Shown: one piece after another, positions 1 to 9,621 of the stretch
Numbering within the stretch: the first letter of the stretch is position 1
Layout: each line of letters starts with the position of its first letter
Assembly (NCBI RefSeq): GCF_025147325.1
Contig: NZ_CP102262.1
Coordinates: 992,001 to 1,056,000, forward strand
Origin: Bacteroides stercoris ATCC 43183
Lineage (GTDB): Bacteria > Bacteroidota > Bacteroidia > Bacteroidales > Bacteroidaceae
DNA: 64,000 nucleotides
Direction: 5' to 3'
The notes under the pieces: generated by a model
Told to the model about the DNA's origin: nothing
Seen by the model: only the letters and a program-made list of their open reading frames with translations
Database searches by the model: none
Translations under genes and position numbers: made by a program

Positions 1-1206
1 GTCGGAAGTGATGATGACACGGTCGCTCAAACGGGCGGACTCTTTAGCCATGATAGGACGTTTCCCTTTATCACGGTTGCCGCCTGCGCCGACTACGGTA
101 ATCACTTTGCCTTTGCCTTCCAGTACGCCGTGGATGGCATTCAGCACATTCACCAACGCATCCGGAGTATGGGCATAATCCACAATGGCGGTAATGCCCT
201 TCGGAGAGCGGATAGAGTCGAATCTGCCTGCTACAGGGTGCAAAGTGCTGAGGGCAACGAGCACATCTTCTTCTTTCTTTCCCAACAGTACGGCTGCGCC
301 GAATACGGCAAGAAGGTTGGAAGCATTGAACTTGCCGATAAAGCGTACGGCCAGTTCATGGTTGTTAAAGTCGAGCAGCATGCCTTCAAAATGAGACTCC
401 AATACTTTTCCCTTGAAATCGCTGAGGCTTCTCAATGAATACGTATATACGCGCGAACGTGTGTTCTGGGTCATGACCAGCCCGTTCTTGTCGTCCAGAT
501 TGGTCAGGCTGAACGCGTTCTTGGGCATGTCGTCGAAGAACTTCTTTTTTGCTTTGAGGTAGTTTTCGACAGTCTTGTGATAATCCAGGTGGTCGCGCGT
601 AAGATTGGTGAAGATGCCACCGGCAAACTTCAAACCGCTGATACGCTGTTGTGCGATAGAGTGGGAGCTGACTTCCATGAATGCGTATTTGCATCCGGAG
701 TCTGCCATCTCACCCAGCAGGCGGTTAAGGGTAATCGGGTCGGGGGTGGTATGCTCGGTCGGCACGGGCCGGTCGTCAATGTAGTTGCATACCGTGGAAA
801 TCAGTCCGACTTTATATCCGAAATAACGGAATGTATTATATAATAAGGTGGCAATGGTTGTTTTGCCATTAGTGCCGGTTACGCCCACCAGCTCCATTTT
901 GGAAGTGGGATCACCGTAGAAAGTGGTGGCAACCTTACCCACCGCATTCTCGCTGTCTTTTACTTGGATATATGTAACATCAGGATTTGTTTCTTCCGGC
1001 ATGTCTTCGCACAGTACGGCTATAGCGCCTTTTTCAATGGCGGTAGGGATATATGCGTGACCGTCGGTCTGCGTACCGCGCATTGCCATAAACAAATGTC
1101 CGGCCGCAACTAAACGGGAGTCGATATTCACTCCTGTTATATCTTTCTCCGTACTGCCGATAATTTGTACCGGTTGTATCGCTTTTAATAGTTCGCTTAA
1201 TTTCAT
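1..1206 (-). CDS. murE: UDP-N-acetylmuramoyl-tripeptide synthetase MurE (3' end outside window)
   Basis: Cytoplasmic ligase that adds the third residue (meso-diaminopimelate in Bacteroides) to UDP-MurNAc-L-Ala-D-Glu in peptidoglycan synthesis. Reading the minus strand from the ATG at 1206 gives [13 protein letters not shown], then the N-terminal substrate domain, the Mur ligase ATP loop [10 protein letters not shown] (about residue 110), the TTPDP and EVSSHS segments of the central domain, and the start of the C-terminal domain ([33 protein letters not shown]). About 402 codons are present and the frame runs open through base 1, so the C-terminal part, including the DAP-binding motif, is missing only because of the window edge. 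It lies 31 bp after ftsI and is probably co-transcribed with it as part of the mraZ-led dcw operon. Family assignment is firm; DAP rather than lysine specificity is from knowledge of the genus. Confidence 0.95.
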   Translation of the reverse strand, partial: MKLSELLKAIQPVQIIGSTEKDITGVNIDSRLVAAGHLFMAMRGTQTDGHAYIPTAIEKGAIAVLCEDMPEETNPDVTYIQVKDSENAVGKVATTFYGDPTSKMELVGVTGTNGKTTIATLLYNTFRYFGYKVGLISTVCNYIDDRPVPTEHTTPDPITLNRLLGEMADSGCKYAFMEVSSHSIAQQRISGLKFAGGIFTNLTRDHLDYHKTVENYLKAKKKFFDDMPKNAFSLTNLDDKNGLVMTQNTRSRVYTYSLRSLSDFKGKVLESHFEGMLLDFNNHELAVRFIGKFNASNLLAVFGAAVLLGKKEEDVLVALSTLHPVAGRFDSIRSPKGITAIVDYAHTPDALVNVLNAIHGVLEGKGKVITVVGAGGNRDKGKRPIMAKESARLSDRVIITSD

Positions 1207-1237
1207 TCCTTATTATATAATAATGTATATTCTTATA

Positions 1238-3361
1238 TTAACGTAATGTCAAGGCTATTGTCTGTCCTTTTATCAATCGGCTTCCGCCTGCGATGGACTG
1301 GTTTCTTACCTTGCCGATGCCGTTGAGGCGTACTCTAAGTCCTTTGCTTTCCAGCAGATAAACAGCATCCTTGGCCCCCATGCCCACTACGCTGGGAACT
1401 ATGCCGTCGGAAACTTTCTGATTTTGCAGGATAACGGCGGACGGGGCAGCCTGGCTGTGTCCCCACAACTCTCTCTCGTTTTCTACCTCAAACTGTTTCT
1501 GCACCGGAACATCCAATGTGTTGAGCACGCATAATGCCTCGTTCATCTCTCCGGCTTTTACCGCAGGAATTACATTGGTGGTGCTGTCTATCGCACTGCG
1601 TATATCGAACCGCAGATTCTTGGCATATACCCTTTCTGCAATCTTGTTGAATACGCTACCCGCCATCAAGCCGCCCGATGCCGGAAGTCCCGGCTTCTGT
1701 ATGGAAACGATGCAACTGTATTTGGGAGCCTCTGCCGGGAAGTATCCGCAGAAACTGACGAGATAATTCACCCGCCCCGCCTTATAACCGGCGGCACCTT
1801 GCGAAATCTGCGCCGTACCCGTCTTGCCGGCTACGGCAAACTGTTTGCTTCCGGCGGGTTTGGCCAAACCTTCGGCAACTACTTTGCGCAGAATCTCCCG
1901 TATCTGTGTCAGCGTATTGTCCGAGCAAATCTTCGGATTGATAACTTCCGTAGGAAAGTCACGGACAACCTCACCGTCTTTCACTGCCGCTTTTACGAAT
2001 TTAGGGCGCACCATTGTACCGTTGTTGGCAATGGCATTATAGAAAGTCAGTATGTTCAGTGGCGGTACCTGCGTTTCATATCCTATACTCATCCAGGGTA
2101 ACGTGGTCTTGGCAAAATACCGTTCTTTCGGACCGCGGATGTTAGGTTTGCCCTCTCCGGCTATTTGCAGGTGGAGCGGGCGGTCTATACCGATACGCTT
2201 CAATCCGTCTACGAACTTCTGCGGATTGTCGCTGTAGTGCTTGTCGATAAGATATGAGACGCCGATATTGGATGATACTTCCAGAATACGTGTCACATCA
2301 ATCTTGCCATATCCGCCCCGATGCCAGTTATGGTCTTTCATCGGGCGGCCGTGCATCATCATGATGCCGTTGCCTGTGTCGACTTCCGTATGAGGAGTAA
2401 TCTTTCCGTCTTCAAGGGCTACCATGATAGAGGCTGTCTTGAATGTGGAACCCGGCTCCAGCATATCGCTGATGGCGTTATTACGCATTTCGTAATAGTT
2501 GCCGTCGCCCGCTTTCATCATGTTGACAATGGCTTTTACTTCTCCGGTCTGTACTTCCATCAATACGGCAACACCCACACTGGCGTTTATCTCTTTCAGC
2601 TTGTCTATCAGTGCTTTCTCGCAAATATCCTGCATACCCACGTCGATGGTGGAAATGATGTCGCAACCGTCTACGGGAGCAATGTCCACTATGTTCAGGT
2701 ATTTGTTCATCACCTTCTGGCGATGGGTGATACCGTCACGTCCTTTCAGCAGCGTATCAAAGGCAAGTTCGATACCGTTTTTGGCTCCTTGCGCTGTATC
2801 GGCATAGAGGTCGCCCAATGTACGGGCGGCCAAAGAGCCGAAGGGCTTTTTACGCTGGTTGTAAGTCTGTTCGTGGAAACCGCCTTTGTATTTGTTCAAG
2901 TTGAACACCGGCAGTCTTTTGGCTTCCTTATATTGGATATAGGAGATACGTTTCGGGTAAATCAGGTAGTTGCGGCTACCCCTTTTGCGTCCCTTTAACA
3001 GATGTCTTTTAAATTCGGCGGCACTTTTATCGGGGAATATCCGGTGCAATCCTTCGCAGATTTCTCCCAGATGATTCATAAGCATGGTGTCTTTCTTCTC
3101 TCCACCTGCTTTGAAGTCCATGTAAATACGGTACTCCGGTAGGGAGCTCGCCATTAATTTGCCGTCCGATGAAAGGATATTGCCGCGGTTGGGCTTCACC
3201 GTAACATTCTCCTTTACAAAGCGGTCGGCAACATCTTGCCAGTACTGACGTTCGGCAAACATGATGACAGTACCTTTTACGATAATAGCTACTCCTATCA
3301 GTCCCATGACGAGGACTACGAAGAAGTAGCGGGTCATTATATTTTTCTTGTTTACTGCCAA
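1238..3361 (-). CDS. ftsI: Division-specific penicillin-binding protein (FtsI/PBP3 type) with PASTA domain
   Basis: Class B PBP, the septal peptidoglycan transpeptidase. 707 residues: a single N-terminal membrane anchor (about residues 10-32), a PBP dimerisation domain (about 55-240), then the transpeptidase domain with all three catalytic motifs visible: S305-T-F-K (nucleophile Ser305), S363-S-N365 and K513-T-G. The C-terminus (about residues 645-707) is one PASTA-like repeat beginning VPSVVGM, as is usual in Bacteroidetes FtsI. The longest frame starts with TTG (MAVNKKNIM...); an ATG at residue 9 (position 3337) is an alternative, but the positively charged N-terminus before the membrane helix suits the TTG start. 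It lies between ftsL and murE in the dcw order, which supports division rather than elongation as its role. Confidence 0.93.
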   Translation of the reverse strand: MAVNKKNIMTRYFFVVLVMGLIGVAIIVKGTVIMFAERQYWQDVADRFVKENVTVKPNRGNILSSDGKLMASSLPEYRIYMDFKAGGEKKDTMLMNHLGEICEGLHRIFPDKSAAEFKRHLLKGRKRGSRNYLIYPKRISYIQYKEAKRLPVFNLNKYKGGFHEQTYNQRKKPFGSLAARTLGDLYADTAQGAKNGIELAFDTLLKGRDGITHRQKVMNKYLNIVDIAPVDGCDIISTIDVGMQDICEKALIDKLKEINASVGVAVLMEVQTGEVKAIVNMMKAGDGNYYEMRNNAISDMLEPGSTFKTASIMVALEDGKITPHTEVDTGNGIMMMHGRPMKDHNWHRGGYGKIDVTRILEVSSNIGVSYLIDKHYSDNPQKFVDGLKRIGIDRPLHLQIAGEGKPNIRGPKERYFAKTTLPWMSIGYETQVPPLNILTFYNAIANNGTMVRPKFVKAAVKDGEVVRDFPTEVINPKICSDNTLTQIREILRKVVAEGLAKPAGSKQFAVAGKTGTAQISQGAAGYKAGRVNYLVSFCGYFPAEAPKYSCIVSIQKPGLPASGGLMAGSVFNKIAERVYAKNLRFDIRSAIDSTTNVIPAVKAGEMNEALCVLNTLDVPVQKQFEVENERELWGHSQAAPSAVILQNQKVSDGIVPSVVGMGAKDAVYLLESKGLRVRLNGIGKVRNQSIAGGSRLIKGQTIALTLR

Positions 3362-3432
3362 GGTTGTTTCGATTTACTATTATACTATATTACAGTTTAC
3401 TTGTTTATCGGTTTGCTTACCATTATCCGTAC

Positions 3433-3792
3433 TTATTTGATTAAGTATGGCGGATTGGTCGAAGTCTGCAAATCGCTCTCTTTCGTTGCGATGTATTCCT
3501 CGATACGCGATTGACGGCTCCGTTCCATCAGTTCGGAACTGCGTGTCAGGGCATCGTATTTTATATCTATCAGTTCTTTCTTGAGCTTGTCTATCTCTAT
3601 CATCTGCTGCTGGCAGGCGTAACGGTTATGGATATAGAACAGAATAAGAACCATGATGAGGACAAGCAGCTTCGTCTGACGGCGGAAAAAGTCCGTAGCC
3701 AGAATATCACCGCCTATAATGTTCTTTAGCGAAGTCCGTCTTTTCACCTTTTCGCCTTTTTGCTCCTCTTGTTTATTATTTGTTTCATTCAT
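3433..3792 (-). CDS. ftsL: FtsL-like cell division protein
   Basis: Small bitopic division protein of 119 residues. It has a charged cytoplasmic N-terminus (about residues 1-40), one hydrophobic membrane segment (LLVLIMVLILFYIHNRY, about 42-58) and a periplasmic heptad-rich coiled coil (about 60-105), the FtsL/DivIC layout. In the divisome FtsL forms a complex with FtsB/DivIC-type proteins and activates FtsWI. FtsL sequences diverge too much for motif proof, so the call rests on topology, size and position exactly between rsmH and ftsI. It lies 38 bp after rsmH and about 70 bp before ftsI. Confidence 0.82.
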   Translation of the reverse strand: MNETNNKQEEQKGEKVKRRTSLKNIIGGDILATDFFRRQTKLLVLIMVLILFYIHNRYACQQQMIEIDKLKKELIDIKYDALTRSSELMERSRQSRIEEYIATKESDLQTSTNPPYLIK

Positions 3793-3830
3793 CGTTCTAT
3801 CTCTTTACAGCCTTATCGCTTCCCTCATTC

Positions 3831-4742
3831 TTACAGTTTTTCCGCAATCCTCAGCTTGGCGCTTCGCGAGCGCGGGTTGCGTTCTATTTCATCGTTATCA
3901 GGAACAATCACTTTATTGTTTACCAGACGGAAAGGCGTCTGTACGTTTCCGAAGAAGTCTTTTTCCGCCTTGCCCTCTATGTTGCCGGTCTTCATGATGT
4001 TTTTCACCATGCGGTCTTCCAGCGAATGATAGGTGATTACCACCAGCCGTCCACCCGGCTTTAATGCTTCCGTGGCTGCATATAACATCTCTTTCAATGC
4101 TTCCATTTCCCGGTTGACTTCGATGCGCAACGCCTGAAACACTTTGGCAAGCTCTTTCTTTTCCCTTTCACGTCCGAAGAGGGGCTTGATAATTTCCAGA
4201 AATTCCCCGATGGTGCCAATCTTTTGAACGGCACGTGCCTTGACAATAACGGATGCCAGCTTGCGACTGTTCTTCAATTCTCCATACAAATAGAAAATGT
4301 CGGCAAGGCGTTCTTCATCGTATGTATTTACGATGTCGGCGGCTGTGAGTCCGGCACGCTTGTTCATCCGCATATCGAGGGCGCCGTCAAAACGGAACGA
4401 GAACCCCCGTTCGCTATCGTCGAAATGATGTGACGACACACCGAGGTCGGCGAGTACGGCATCTACCTGCTCGATGCCATGATAACGCAGGAAGTTATGC
4501 AGATACCGGAAGTTGCTGCGTACAAAAGTGAAGTGCGGATCGTTTACGATGTTCCGTTCGGCATCTTCATCCTGGTCGAAACCAAGCAGTCTTCCACCGT
4601 CTCCCAGGCGGGAGAGTATCTCGCGGGAATGGCCGCCGCCTCCGAATGTCACGTCTACATACGTTCCGTCCGGACGGATATTCATTCCGTCAACGCTTGG
4701 CATCAACAGTACCGGAATATGATATGTTGTTTCTTCTTTCAT
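3831..4742 (-). CDS. rsmH: 16S rRNA (cytosine(1402)-N4)-methyltransferase RsmH (MraW)
   Basis: SAM-dependent methyltransferase that N4-methylates C1402 of 16S rRNA in the ribosomal P site. 303 residues, normal family length. The SAM-binding loop is clear near residue 30 (VDVTFGGGGHS), followed by LGFDQDEDA, the DLGVSSHHFD segment, and the C-terminal ITYHSLEDRMVK and RNPRSRSAKLR motifs diagnostic of MraW/RsmH. It lies 24 bp after mraZ, as in most bacterial dcw clusters. No oddities. Confidence 0.97.
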   Translation of the reverse strand: MKEETTYHIPVLLMPSVDGMNIRPDGTYVDVTFGGGGHSREILSRLGDGGRLLGFDQDEDAERNIVNDPHFTFVRSNFRYLHNFLRYHGIEQVDAVLADLGVSSHHFDDSERGFSFRFDGALDMRMNKRAGLTAADIVNTYDEERLADIFYLYGELKNSRKLASVIVKARAVQKIGTIGEFLEIIKPLFGREREKKELAKVFQALRIEVNREMEALKEMLYAATEALKPGGRLVVITYHSLEDRMVKNIMKTGNIEGKAEKDFFGNVQTPFRLVNNKVIVPDNDEIERNPRSRSAKLRIAEKL

Positions 4743-4766
4743 TTTTCTTTCATTACAATCGTTCTA

Positions 4767-5261
4767 TTACTCTACGCTCTTATCGCTTGTCTCTGCTTCT
4801 TCCTCTCCCAGGTTTTCCTCTCCTAAAATATCTTGCAGCGCTTCGCTGAATTCTTCCGGGTCCATGAAAGGCTGTTCAGCCTTTTCTTTCGCCCATATTT
4901 CGATGGTGTTGTCCACGCCGATAAAGCGTACCTCACTTTGTATGCCTGCCATTTGCAAGTAGCGTTTAGGCAGCAGGATGCGTCCGTTCCCGTCGGGAAT
5001 CATGATTTCCGCATCGCTTACAAACTGTCGGAAAATTTGTTGGTGTTTCGCATTCCATTTGTTCAGCCGCTGCCGGAGTTGGTTTTGCGTTTTAAACCAG
5101 ACGCTTTCGGGGTAGAGTATCAGGCAGTCCTGAAATACATCTTTACGCAATACGAGTCTCTCTTCGGAAGCAGCCTGCAACTGTTTCCGAAAGCCGGCAG
5201 GGATAAATACACGTCCCTTTGTATCCGTCTTTGCTTCAATATTGCCTAAAAAGCGTATCAT
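4767..5261 (-). CDS. mraZ: Transcriptional regulator MraZ
   Basis: First gene of the dcw cluster. MraZ is a DNA-binding repressor that forms ring oligomers and controls its own operon in species studied. 164 residues. Two SpoVT-AbrB-like halves are seen, each with the DxxxR signature: DTKGRVFIP near residue 14 and DGNGRILLP near residue 94. The C-terminus is an acidic tail (EENLGEEEAETSDKSVE), longer than the ~150-residue E. coli protein. The ATG at 5261 is the only sensible start. The upstream region carries 10-bp-spaced GTGGGG repeats (separate entry), consistent with autoregulation. Confidence 0.95.
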   Translation of the reverse strand: MIRFLGNIEAKTDTKGRVFIPAGFRKQLQAASEERLVLRKDVFQDCLILYPESVWFKTQNQLRQRLNKWNAKHQQIFRQFVSDAEIMIPDGNGRILLPKRYLQMAGIQSEVRFIGVDNTIEIWAKEKAEQPFMDPEEFSEALQDILGEENLGEEEAETSDKSVE

Positions 5262-5287
5262 TTTTCACCTTATTATAATAAGCGACG

Positions 5288-5321
5288 GTAAAAGTACACA
5301 TTTCCCCACAATTCCCCACAA
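5288..5321 (-). promoter_or_regulatory. mraZ promoter with tandem MraZ-box-like repeats
   Basis: On the minus strand, GTGGGGAA occurs twice with exact 10-bp spacing (GTGGGG at 5319-5314 and 5309-5304), and a third degenerate copy (GTGTAC) follows at the same spacing (5299-5294). MraZ operators in other bacteria are short TGGG or GTG repeats at 10-bp spacing, so these are probable MraZ sites. A -7-like box TACTTTTAC (5296-5288) and a TTG 22 bp upstream (5321-5319) put the repeats inside the core promoter, which would give repression. The box differs from TAnnTTTG by one base, so the exact promoter is less certain than the repeats. Confidence 0.7.
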
Positions 5322-5425
5322 TGTTTTAACTAAAATCTTATTTAGAAGTTTTCAACAGCTTGTTGATTACTTATTCTATTGAAAATGAACAATGTGTTAT
5401 GTTGTTTGTTTGGTGGGGAACTGGC

Positions 5426-5459
5426 GCAGTTATCTGCTGTAATTGCATTCTATAACTGC
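5426..5459 (-). terminator. Possible hairpin after the HTCS gene
   Basis: GCAGTTAT (5426-5433) and ATAACTGC (5452-5459) form an 8-bp stem with an 18-base loop, 26 bases after the HTCS stop codon. No T-run follows in the direction of transcription, so it is a weak terminator candidate. Nothing else stands out between the HTCS stop and the mraZ promoter except a lone GTGGGGAA on the plus strand at 5413-5420. Confidence 0.3.
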
Positions 5460-5485
5460 CGTTCCAACGGAGAAAAATAGGGTAT

Positions 5486-8400
5486 TTATGAGTGCTTTTC
5501 TTTGTATTGTGTGGGTGAATATCCTGTATATTGTTTGAATACCGTACTGAAATATCTTGATGTGGAGAATCCTGTCTGTTCGGAGATTTCATTAATGCTA
5601 AGTTTGCTGTTGGTGAGCAGAAAAATAGCCCGCTCGATGCGTAGTTTAGTGATATAATCATTGGCTCCCATGCCTGTAAGGGCTTTCAACTTGTTATAGA
5701 GTGAAGCGCGGCTGACTCCCAGTTCCTGGTAGAGGAACGGTATTCCCATTTGAGCATTGTCCAGGTTGTTTGATATTAACTTATTTAGCTTGTGTAAGAA
5801 ATCTTCATCCGCAGAGCTGAAAGTGCTTTCTTTCGGCTCAGGCAATGAGCCTGTTTCGGTGTAACGCGCGCGTATCCGTTCACGGTTCTTTAATTGGCTG
5901 CGTATCACGCCGTGAAGCATATTCACTTCAAAAGGCTTGGTGAGGTAGGCATCCGCCCCGTTCTTGTATCCGAAGAGTTGGCTCTCATCATCGTTGCGTG
6001 CTGTAAGTAATATGACGGGGATATGACTGATTTCAAGTTCTTCTTTGATATGTTTACACAGTTCATACCCGTTCATTCGCGGCATCTGAATGTCGCTCAC
6101 CACAATGTCGGGCTGGTATTTCCGGCAGGTGTGCAAGGCTTCTTCACCATTGAAAGCCAGCCATATCTTCTTGAATTTGTTTTTTAGAGTGTTGTGCAAA
6201 TAGTCGGTCAAATCGACATTGTCATCTACAATGAGTAGCGTATGTTCTTTGGTGTTTTCCTGATTGTCACCGGCATCAGGAATACTTTCCACTTCTTGGG
6301 TGGGAGCCAATAATTCGTTGAGGTAAGGGTGAGGTTGCAGCGTGATTTCTCCGGACTGGATATTACGGGGTATTTCAAACCAGAAAGTGGCTCCTGGAAA
6401 TTCTTGGTGGTCATAAGCTCCTATGCTTCCACCGTGCTGCTCGGCAAGAATTTTGGAATAGGACAACCCGATACCGGTTCCGGGACGACTGTTGTTACCT
6501 TGATAAAAACGGGTAAACAAGCTGTTTATGTCTACTTCCTTTAAACCGATTCCTTGATCGGAAACAGAGATTCGTACGCACTTCTTATCATCCGATAAGT
6601 CGGCAGAAACCATAATCCGGCTATTGTCGGGACTGTATTTAAGAGAATTGATTAAAAGATTGGTTAGTATGGTTGTACATTTTTCTTTGTCAAAACACAA
6701 ACTGTCAATCGCCGTGTCGGTCCGGTACCGGATGTCGATGTTTCTGTTCCTTGCTTCCGGTTTGAAATCTGCAATAAGTTGTTCTATCCAGTCGTTCAAC
6801 GCTACTTTTTCAATGTTTAGTGTACTTTGTTTTACTTCCATTTTACGTACGTCCAAGACCATGTTTAATAACTTCTTCATACGGTCGGACTGTTTGCAAA
6901 TGTTTTGTATGGTTTCATATTTACAATCGTCGGAAGTGAGCGATTCCAATAATTGCTTTAAGGGGGCGTGTATCAGGGTCAAAGGTGTGCGCAGTTCGTG
7001 ATTGATATTTATAAGAAAGCGGACTTTTTCTTCATACACTTGTTGTTCATGCTCTTTCATTGCCCATTTCAGTTTGTTTGCATTGCGGCGCAACAACGAA
7101 TAGATAATACCCGTTGCAAGAGAAAGAATCAATGCCAAGCAGCATGCCTTAAACCAGCCCGACTTGTACCAGGGCGGCGATACCGACAGTTCTAATATCT
7201 GATAATCGCCGGTCCAGCTTCCGCTTCGGGTGCTGCATGAGGCCGATATTCGATATGTTCCTATAGGTAAGTTGTTCAATGTCAGTTCCGGTTTGTAGGA
7301 ATAAGATATTTGTCCGTCCGGTCCATGTACGGTAAAACGGAACATCGGCTTTCGAAAGATATCCTTGTTGCCGGCTATGATTTTGATAGATATAGGCTTG
7401 TTTGACTCTATGACTTCCAGATGCCTGTGGGTGATATTGTTATTCATTCGTTCTCCACCCACCCATACATCCGCCAAGTTTAAAACGGGATCACTGTTTT
7501 CCTCTTGGGGCAGTTGCCTGTTGATGTGAAGTAATCCGTTGATGCCGCCCATATAAATATCTCCTTGCGTGGATAGTAGTCGCGGCTTTTCCAAATATTC
7601 GTTAAGTACGATGCCGTCGGACTCTCCGTAAAGGATAAATTCTTTTTTTTCAATAAGATGAGCAAATAATTTGCCTTCGGTTCCAAGCCACACTTTTCCC
7701 CGCTTGTCACAAATCAATGCGCTGATTTCGTCGATTAATTCATTGGAGATACAGGTCCGCTTATTGCTTATGGTAGAGTAATAACTTAAACCGTGGTTGC
7801 TTCCTATCCAAAAGAGTCCGTTTTCATCGAGGGAAATAGAGTTGAATACAGTGTCTTCGTAGCAGGTGTGGATGGGTAGAAGCCGGTTAAGGCTGTCCAA
7901 TCGGTATATATGTTTGAGATCGTGCAGGAAACTGCGGGTGCTGTCATTGCACACCGGCTGTATTACACCGTCTATAGCTGTTTTTCCAACGGAGACGATT
8001 GGAGTGAATTTCTTCTTTGTCAAATGATAGCTATATGGAGATTCGGAAAGCAATAATACGGTTTCCGGTGTATTTTGGAGTACATTGACATTTTTCCCCC
8101 GTTGGCATAGTAATGTGTTGATACTGTCATTGACTATAATCAGCGGTTGATATTCCTCTGTTTCCTTATCGAAAAAGAATATGCCTTTGCTGAATAATGA
8201 AATTAACAGTCGCCTTTTGTCTATGCCGGTTATTGAAGATACTTTATCGCCCCATGTCGGTAGTATATGATTGAATTTCCGGGTATCGGGATTAAACTTG
8301 TTGATGCCGCCTCCGTCCGTGCCTATCCATATTTTTTGTTCTTCGTCCTGATAGATGCTTAATACGACTTGACCGCTGAGGCCATATTCTATTCCGGGTA

Positions 8401-9385
8401 AAGCCTCCGAATAGGTTGTCATACCCGTTTCCTTGATGTTTATCAATCCACCCCATACGCTGCCTGCCCATATGTTGTTATTGAAATCCTTGTATAGGCA
8501 GAGAATGGAGTTTGTCGGTAACGAGTTACGGTTTCCCGGCACATGTTCCAATGACACCATTTCTCCGTTTTCAGGATTTAATATGAAGATTCCGTAACCG
8601 TCGGTTCCTATCCAGATGTGTCCGTCGCATTCCGTAATGGATAGTACAACGTTGGTTTTCATGGACGAATTCATCGTGTGGTAAGCATGTAAAAGCTTTC
8701 CGTTGCGATCGTAGCATTTTACGCCTTGGTGGTATGGGGCAGTCCATACATTGCCTTTAGAGTCTATGAAGCAGTCCGTCAGCTCATCACTTTTGAAGGG
8801 AGCGGGTTGTGTCTTTCCTGTCCGTATGTCAATCAGTAATGCGTTTTTCCAACGGTTTATGGCAAGCAGTGTGTGTTTGTCCCATTTTCGCAAGGTAGTG
8901 ATATTATAGTGATTGTCGGGTTGCAGGGAGCAAAGCAGTTCCGTTTGCCGGTCAGCATAGTTGTATTTATAAATCTTTCCGTATCCGCCAAATAAAACTC
9001 CGTCTGTCCATGGACAGATAGAGGCGGCAGAAAGTGGATGCTGTTCTTTGTCTTTCGCTTGCAGGAAATTATCATCCGATTCATTGTAGTAATACAGGCC
9101 TTTGGCGGTAACAGCCCAGATTTTGTTTTCGTTATCTTCAAACAGATGGGTTATATTGTCGTGGAGGTATTTTTTCAGTTCGTATCCGTCAAAACGTCCT
9201 ATGCCGGTGCGTGTACCTACCCACACATATCCTTTTTCATGGCTCACGGTCAGGCATCGTACGGAGGAAGATAAGCCGTTTTGGATATTGATGATTTGCT
9301 GGAAAGCATACTGCTTCATTTCTGTAGCCTTAAAAGGAAGGGATAACAATAGGCAAATCATTAAGAAGACTGGATTTTTTTTCAT
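5486..9385 (-). CDS. Hybrid two-component system (HTCS) regulator of PUL 1
   Basis: A one-protein sensor kinase and regulator, 1299 residues. Order: signal peptide (about 1-20); periplasmic two-component-regulator beta-propeller repeats (e.g. VWVGTRTGIGRFDGY, IWIGTDGYGI, IWIGTDGGGI) to about residue 640; Y_Y_Y domain (about 650-735); membrane helix (about 745-765); HisKA with phospho-accepting His796 in NHELRTPLTL; HATPase with DQGIGLKE and GTGIGLSYSK; receiver domain with phospho-acceptor Asp1098 in VVSDIQMPRMNG; and a C-terminal AraC-type helix-turn-helix (about 1195-1299). It is divergent from susC of PUL 1 across a 909-bp gap and almost certainly controls it. HTCS proteins bind a specific oligosaccharide released from the target glycan in the periplasm. 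All phosphorelay residues are intact. Confidence 0.95.
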   Translation of the reverse strand: MKKNPVFLMICLLLSLPFKATEMKQYAFQQIINIQNGLSSSVRCLTVSHEKGYVWVGTRTGIGRFDGYELKKYLHDNITHLFEDNENKIWAVTAKGLYYYNESDDNFLQAKDKEQHPLSAASICPWTDGVLFGGYGKIYKYNYADRQTELLCSLQPDNHYNITTLRKWDKHTLLAINRWKNALLIDIRTGKTQPAPFKSDELTDCFIDSKGNVWTAPYHQGVKCYDRNGKLLHAYHTMNSSMKTNVVLSITECDGHIWIGTDGYGIFILNPENGEMVSLEHVPGNRNSLPTNSILCLYKDFNNNIWAGSVWGGLINIKETGMTTYSEALPGIEYGLSGQVVLSIYQDEEQKIWIGTDGGGINKFNPDTRKFNHILPTWGDKVSSITGIDKRRLLISLFSKGIFFFDKETEEYQPLIIVNDSINTLLCQRGKNVNVLQNTPETVLLLSESPYSYHLTKKKFTPIVSVGKTAIDGVIQPVCNDSTRSFLHDLKHIYRLDSLNRLLPIHTCYEDTVFNSISLDENGLFWIGSNHGLSYYSTISNKRTCISNELIDEISALICDKRGKVWLGTEGKLFAHLIEKKEFILYGESDGIVLNEYLEKPRLLSTQGDIYMGGINGLLHINRQLPQEENSDPVLNLADVWVGGERMNNNITHRHLEVIESNKPISIKIIAGNKDIFRKPMFRFTVHGPDGQISYSYKPELTLNNLPIGTYRISASCSTRSGSWTGDYQILELSVSPPWYKSGWFKACCLALILSLATGIIYSLLRRNANKLKWAMKEHEQQVYEEKVRFLININHELRTPLTLIHAPLKQLLESLTSDDCKYETIQNICKQSDRMKKLLNMVLDVRKMEVKQSTLNIEKVALNDWIEQLIADFKPEARNRNIDIRYRTDTAIDSLCFDKEKCTTILTNLLINSLKYSPDNSRIMVSADLSDDKKCVRISVSDQGIGLKEVDINSLFTRFYQGNNSRPGTGIGLSYSKILAEQHGGSIGAYDHQEFPGATFWFEIPRNIQSGEITLQPHPYLNELLAPTQEVESIPDAGDNQENTKEHTLLIVDDNVDLTDYLHNTLKNKFKKIWLAFNGEEALHTCRKYQPDIVVSDIQMPRMNGYELCKHIKEELEISHIPVILLTARNDDESQLFGYKNGADAYLTKPFEVNMLHGVIRSQLKNRERIRARYTETGSLPEPKESTFSSADEDFLHKLNKLISNNLDNAQMGIPFLYQELGVSRASLYNKLKALTGMGANDYITKLRIERAIFLLTNSKLSINEISEQTGFSTSRYFSTVFKQYTGYSPTQYKEKHS

Positions 9386-9408
9386 AAGGATAGTTCAAGG
9401 GGTTGCTG

Positions 9409-9439
9409 CAAAAGTAGTTTATTGTTTTGGAAATACAAA
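9409..9439 (-). promoter_or_regulatory. Promoter of the PUL 1 HTCS gene
   Basis: The minus strand has TTTG (9439-9436), 19 bases, then TACTTTTG (9416-9409), an exact match to the Bacteroides primary-sigma consensus TTTG-N19-21-TAnnTTTG. Transcription would begin a few bases further on, giving a leader of about 20 bases before the ATG at 9385. Confidence 0.8.
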
Positions 9440-9621
9440 GTATTGTGCCAAATATCCGGTATGAGAAAGTAACTTATTTCCATAACATTATCTTGTTGTT
9501 TCTGAGCGAATTCTTAATTTTTCCTGTTCTCGTCTTCGGAAAGTAACGGGAGAAATAAGGCCGTCAATAGCTTTAAACAGGATATTCTCTTATGCGTTTT
9601 GTCTTTGTATATGTACCAAAA

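Noticed and set aside
3236..3514. Plus-strand frame between ftsI and ftsL
   Set aside because: Overlaps both division genes antisense and has no support beyond being open.
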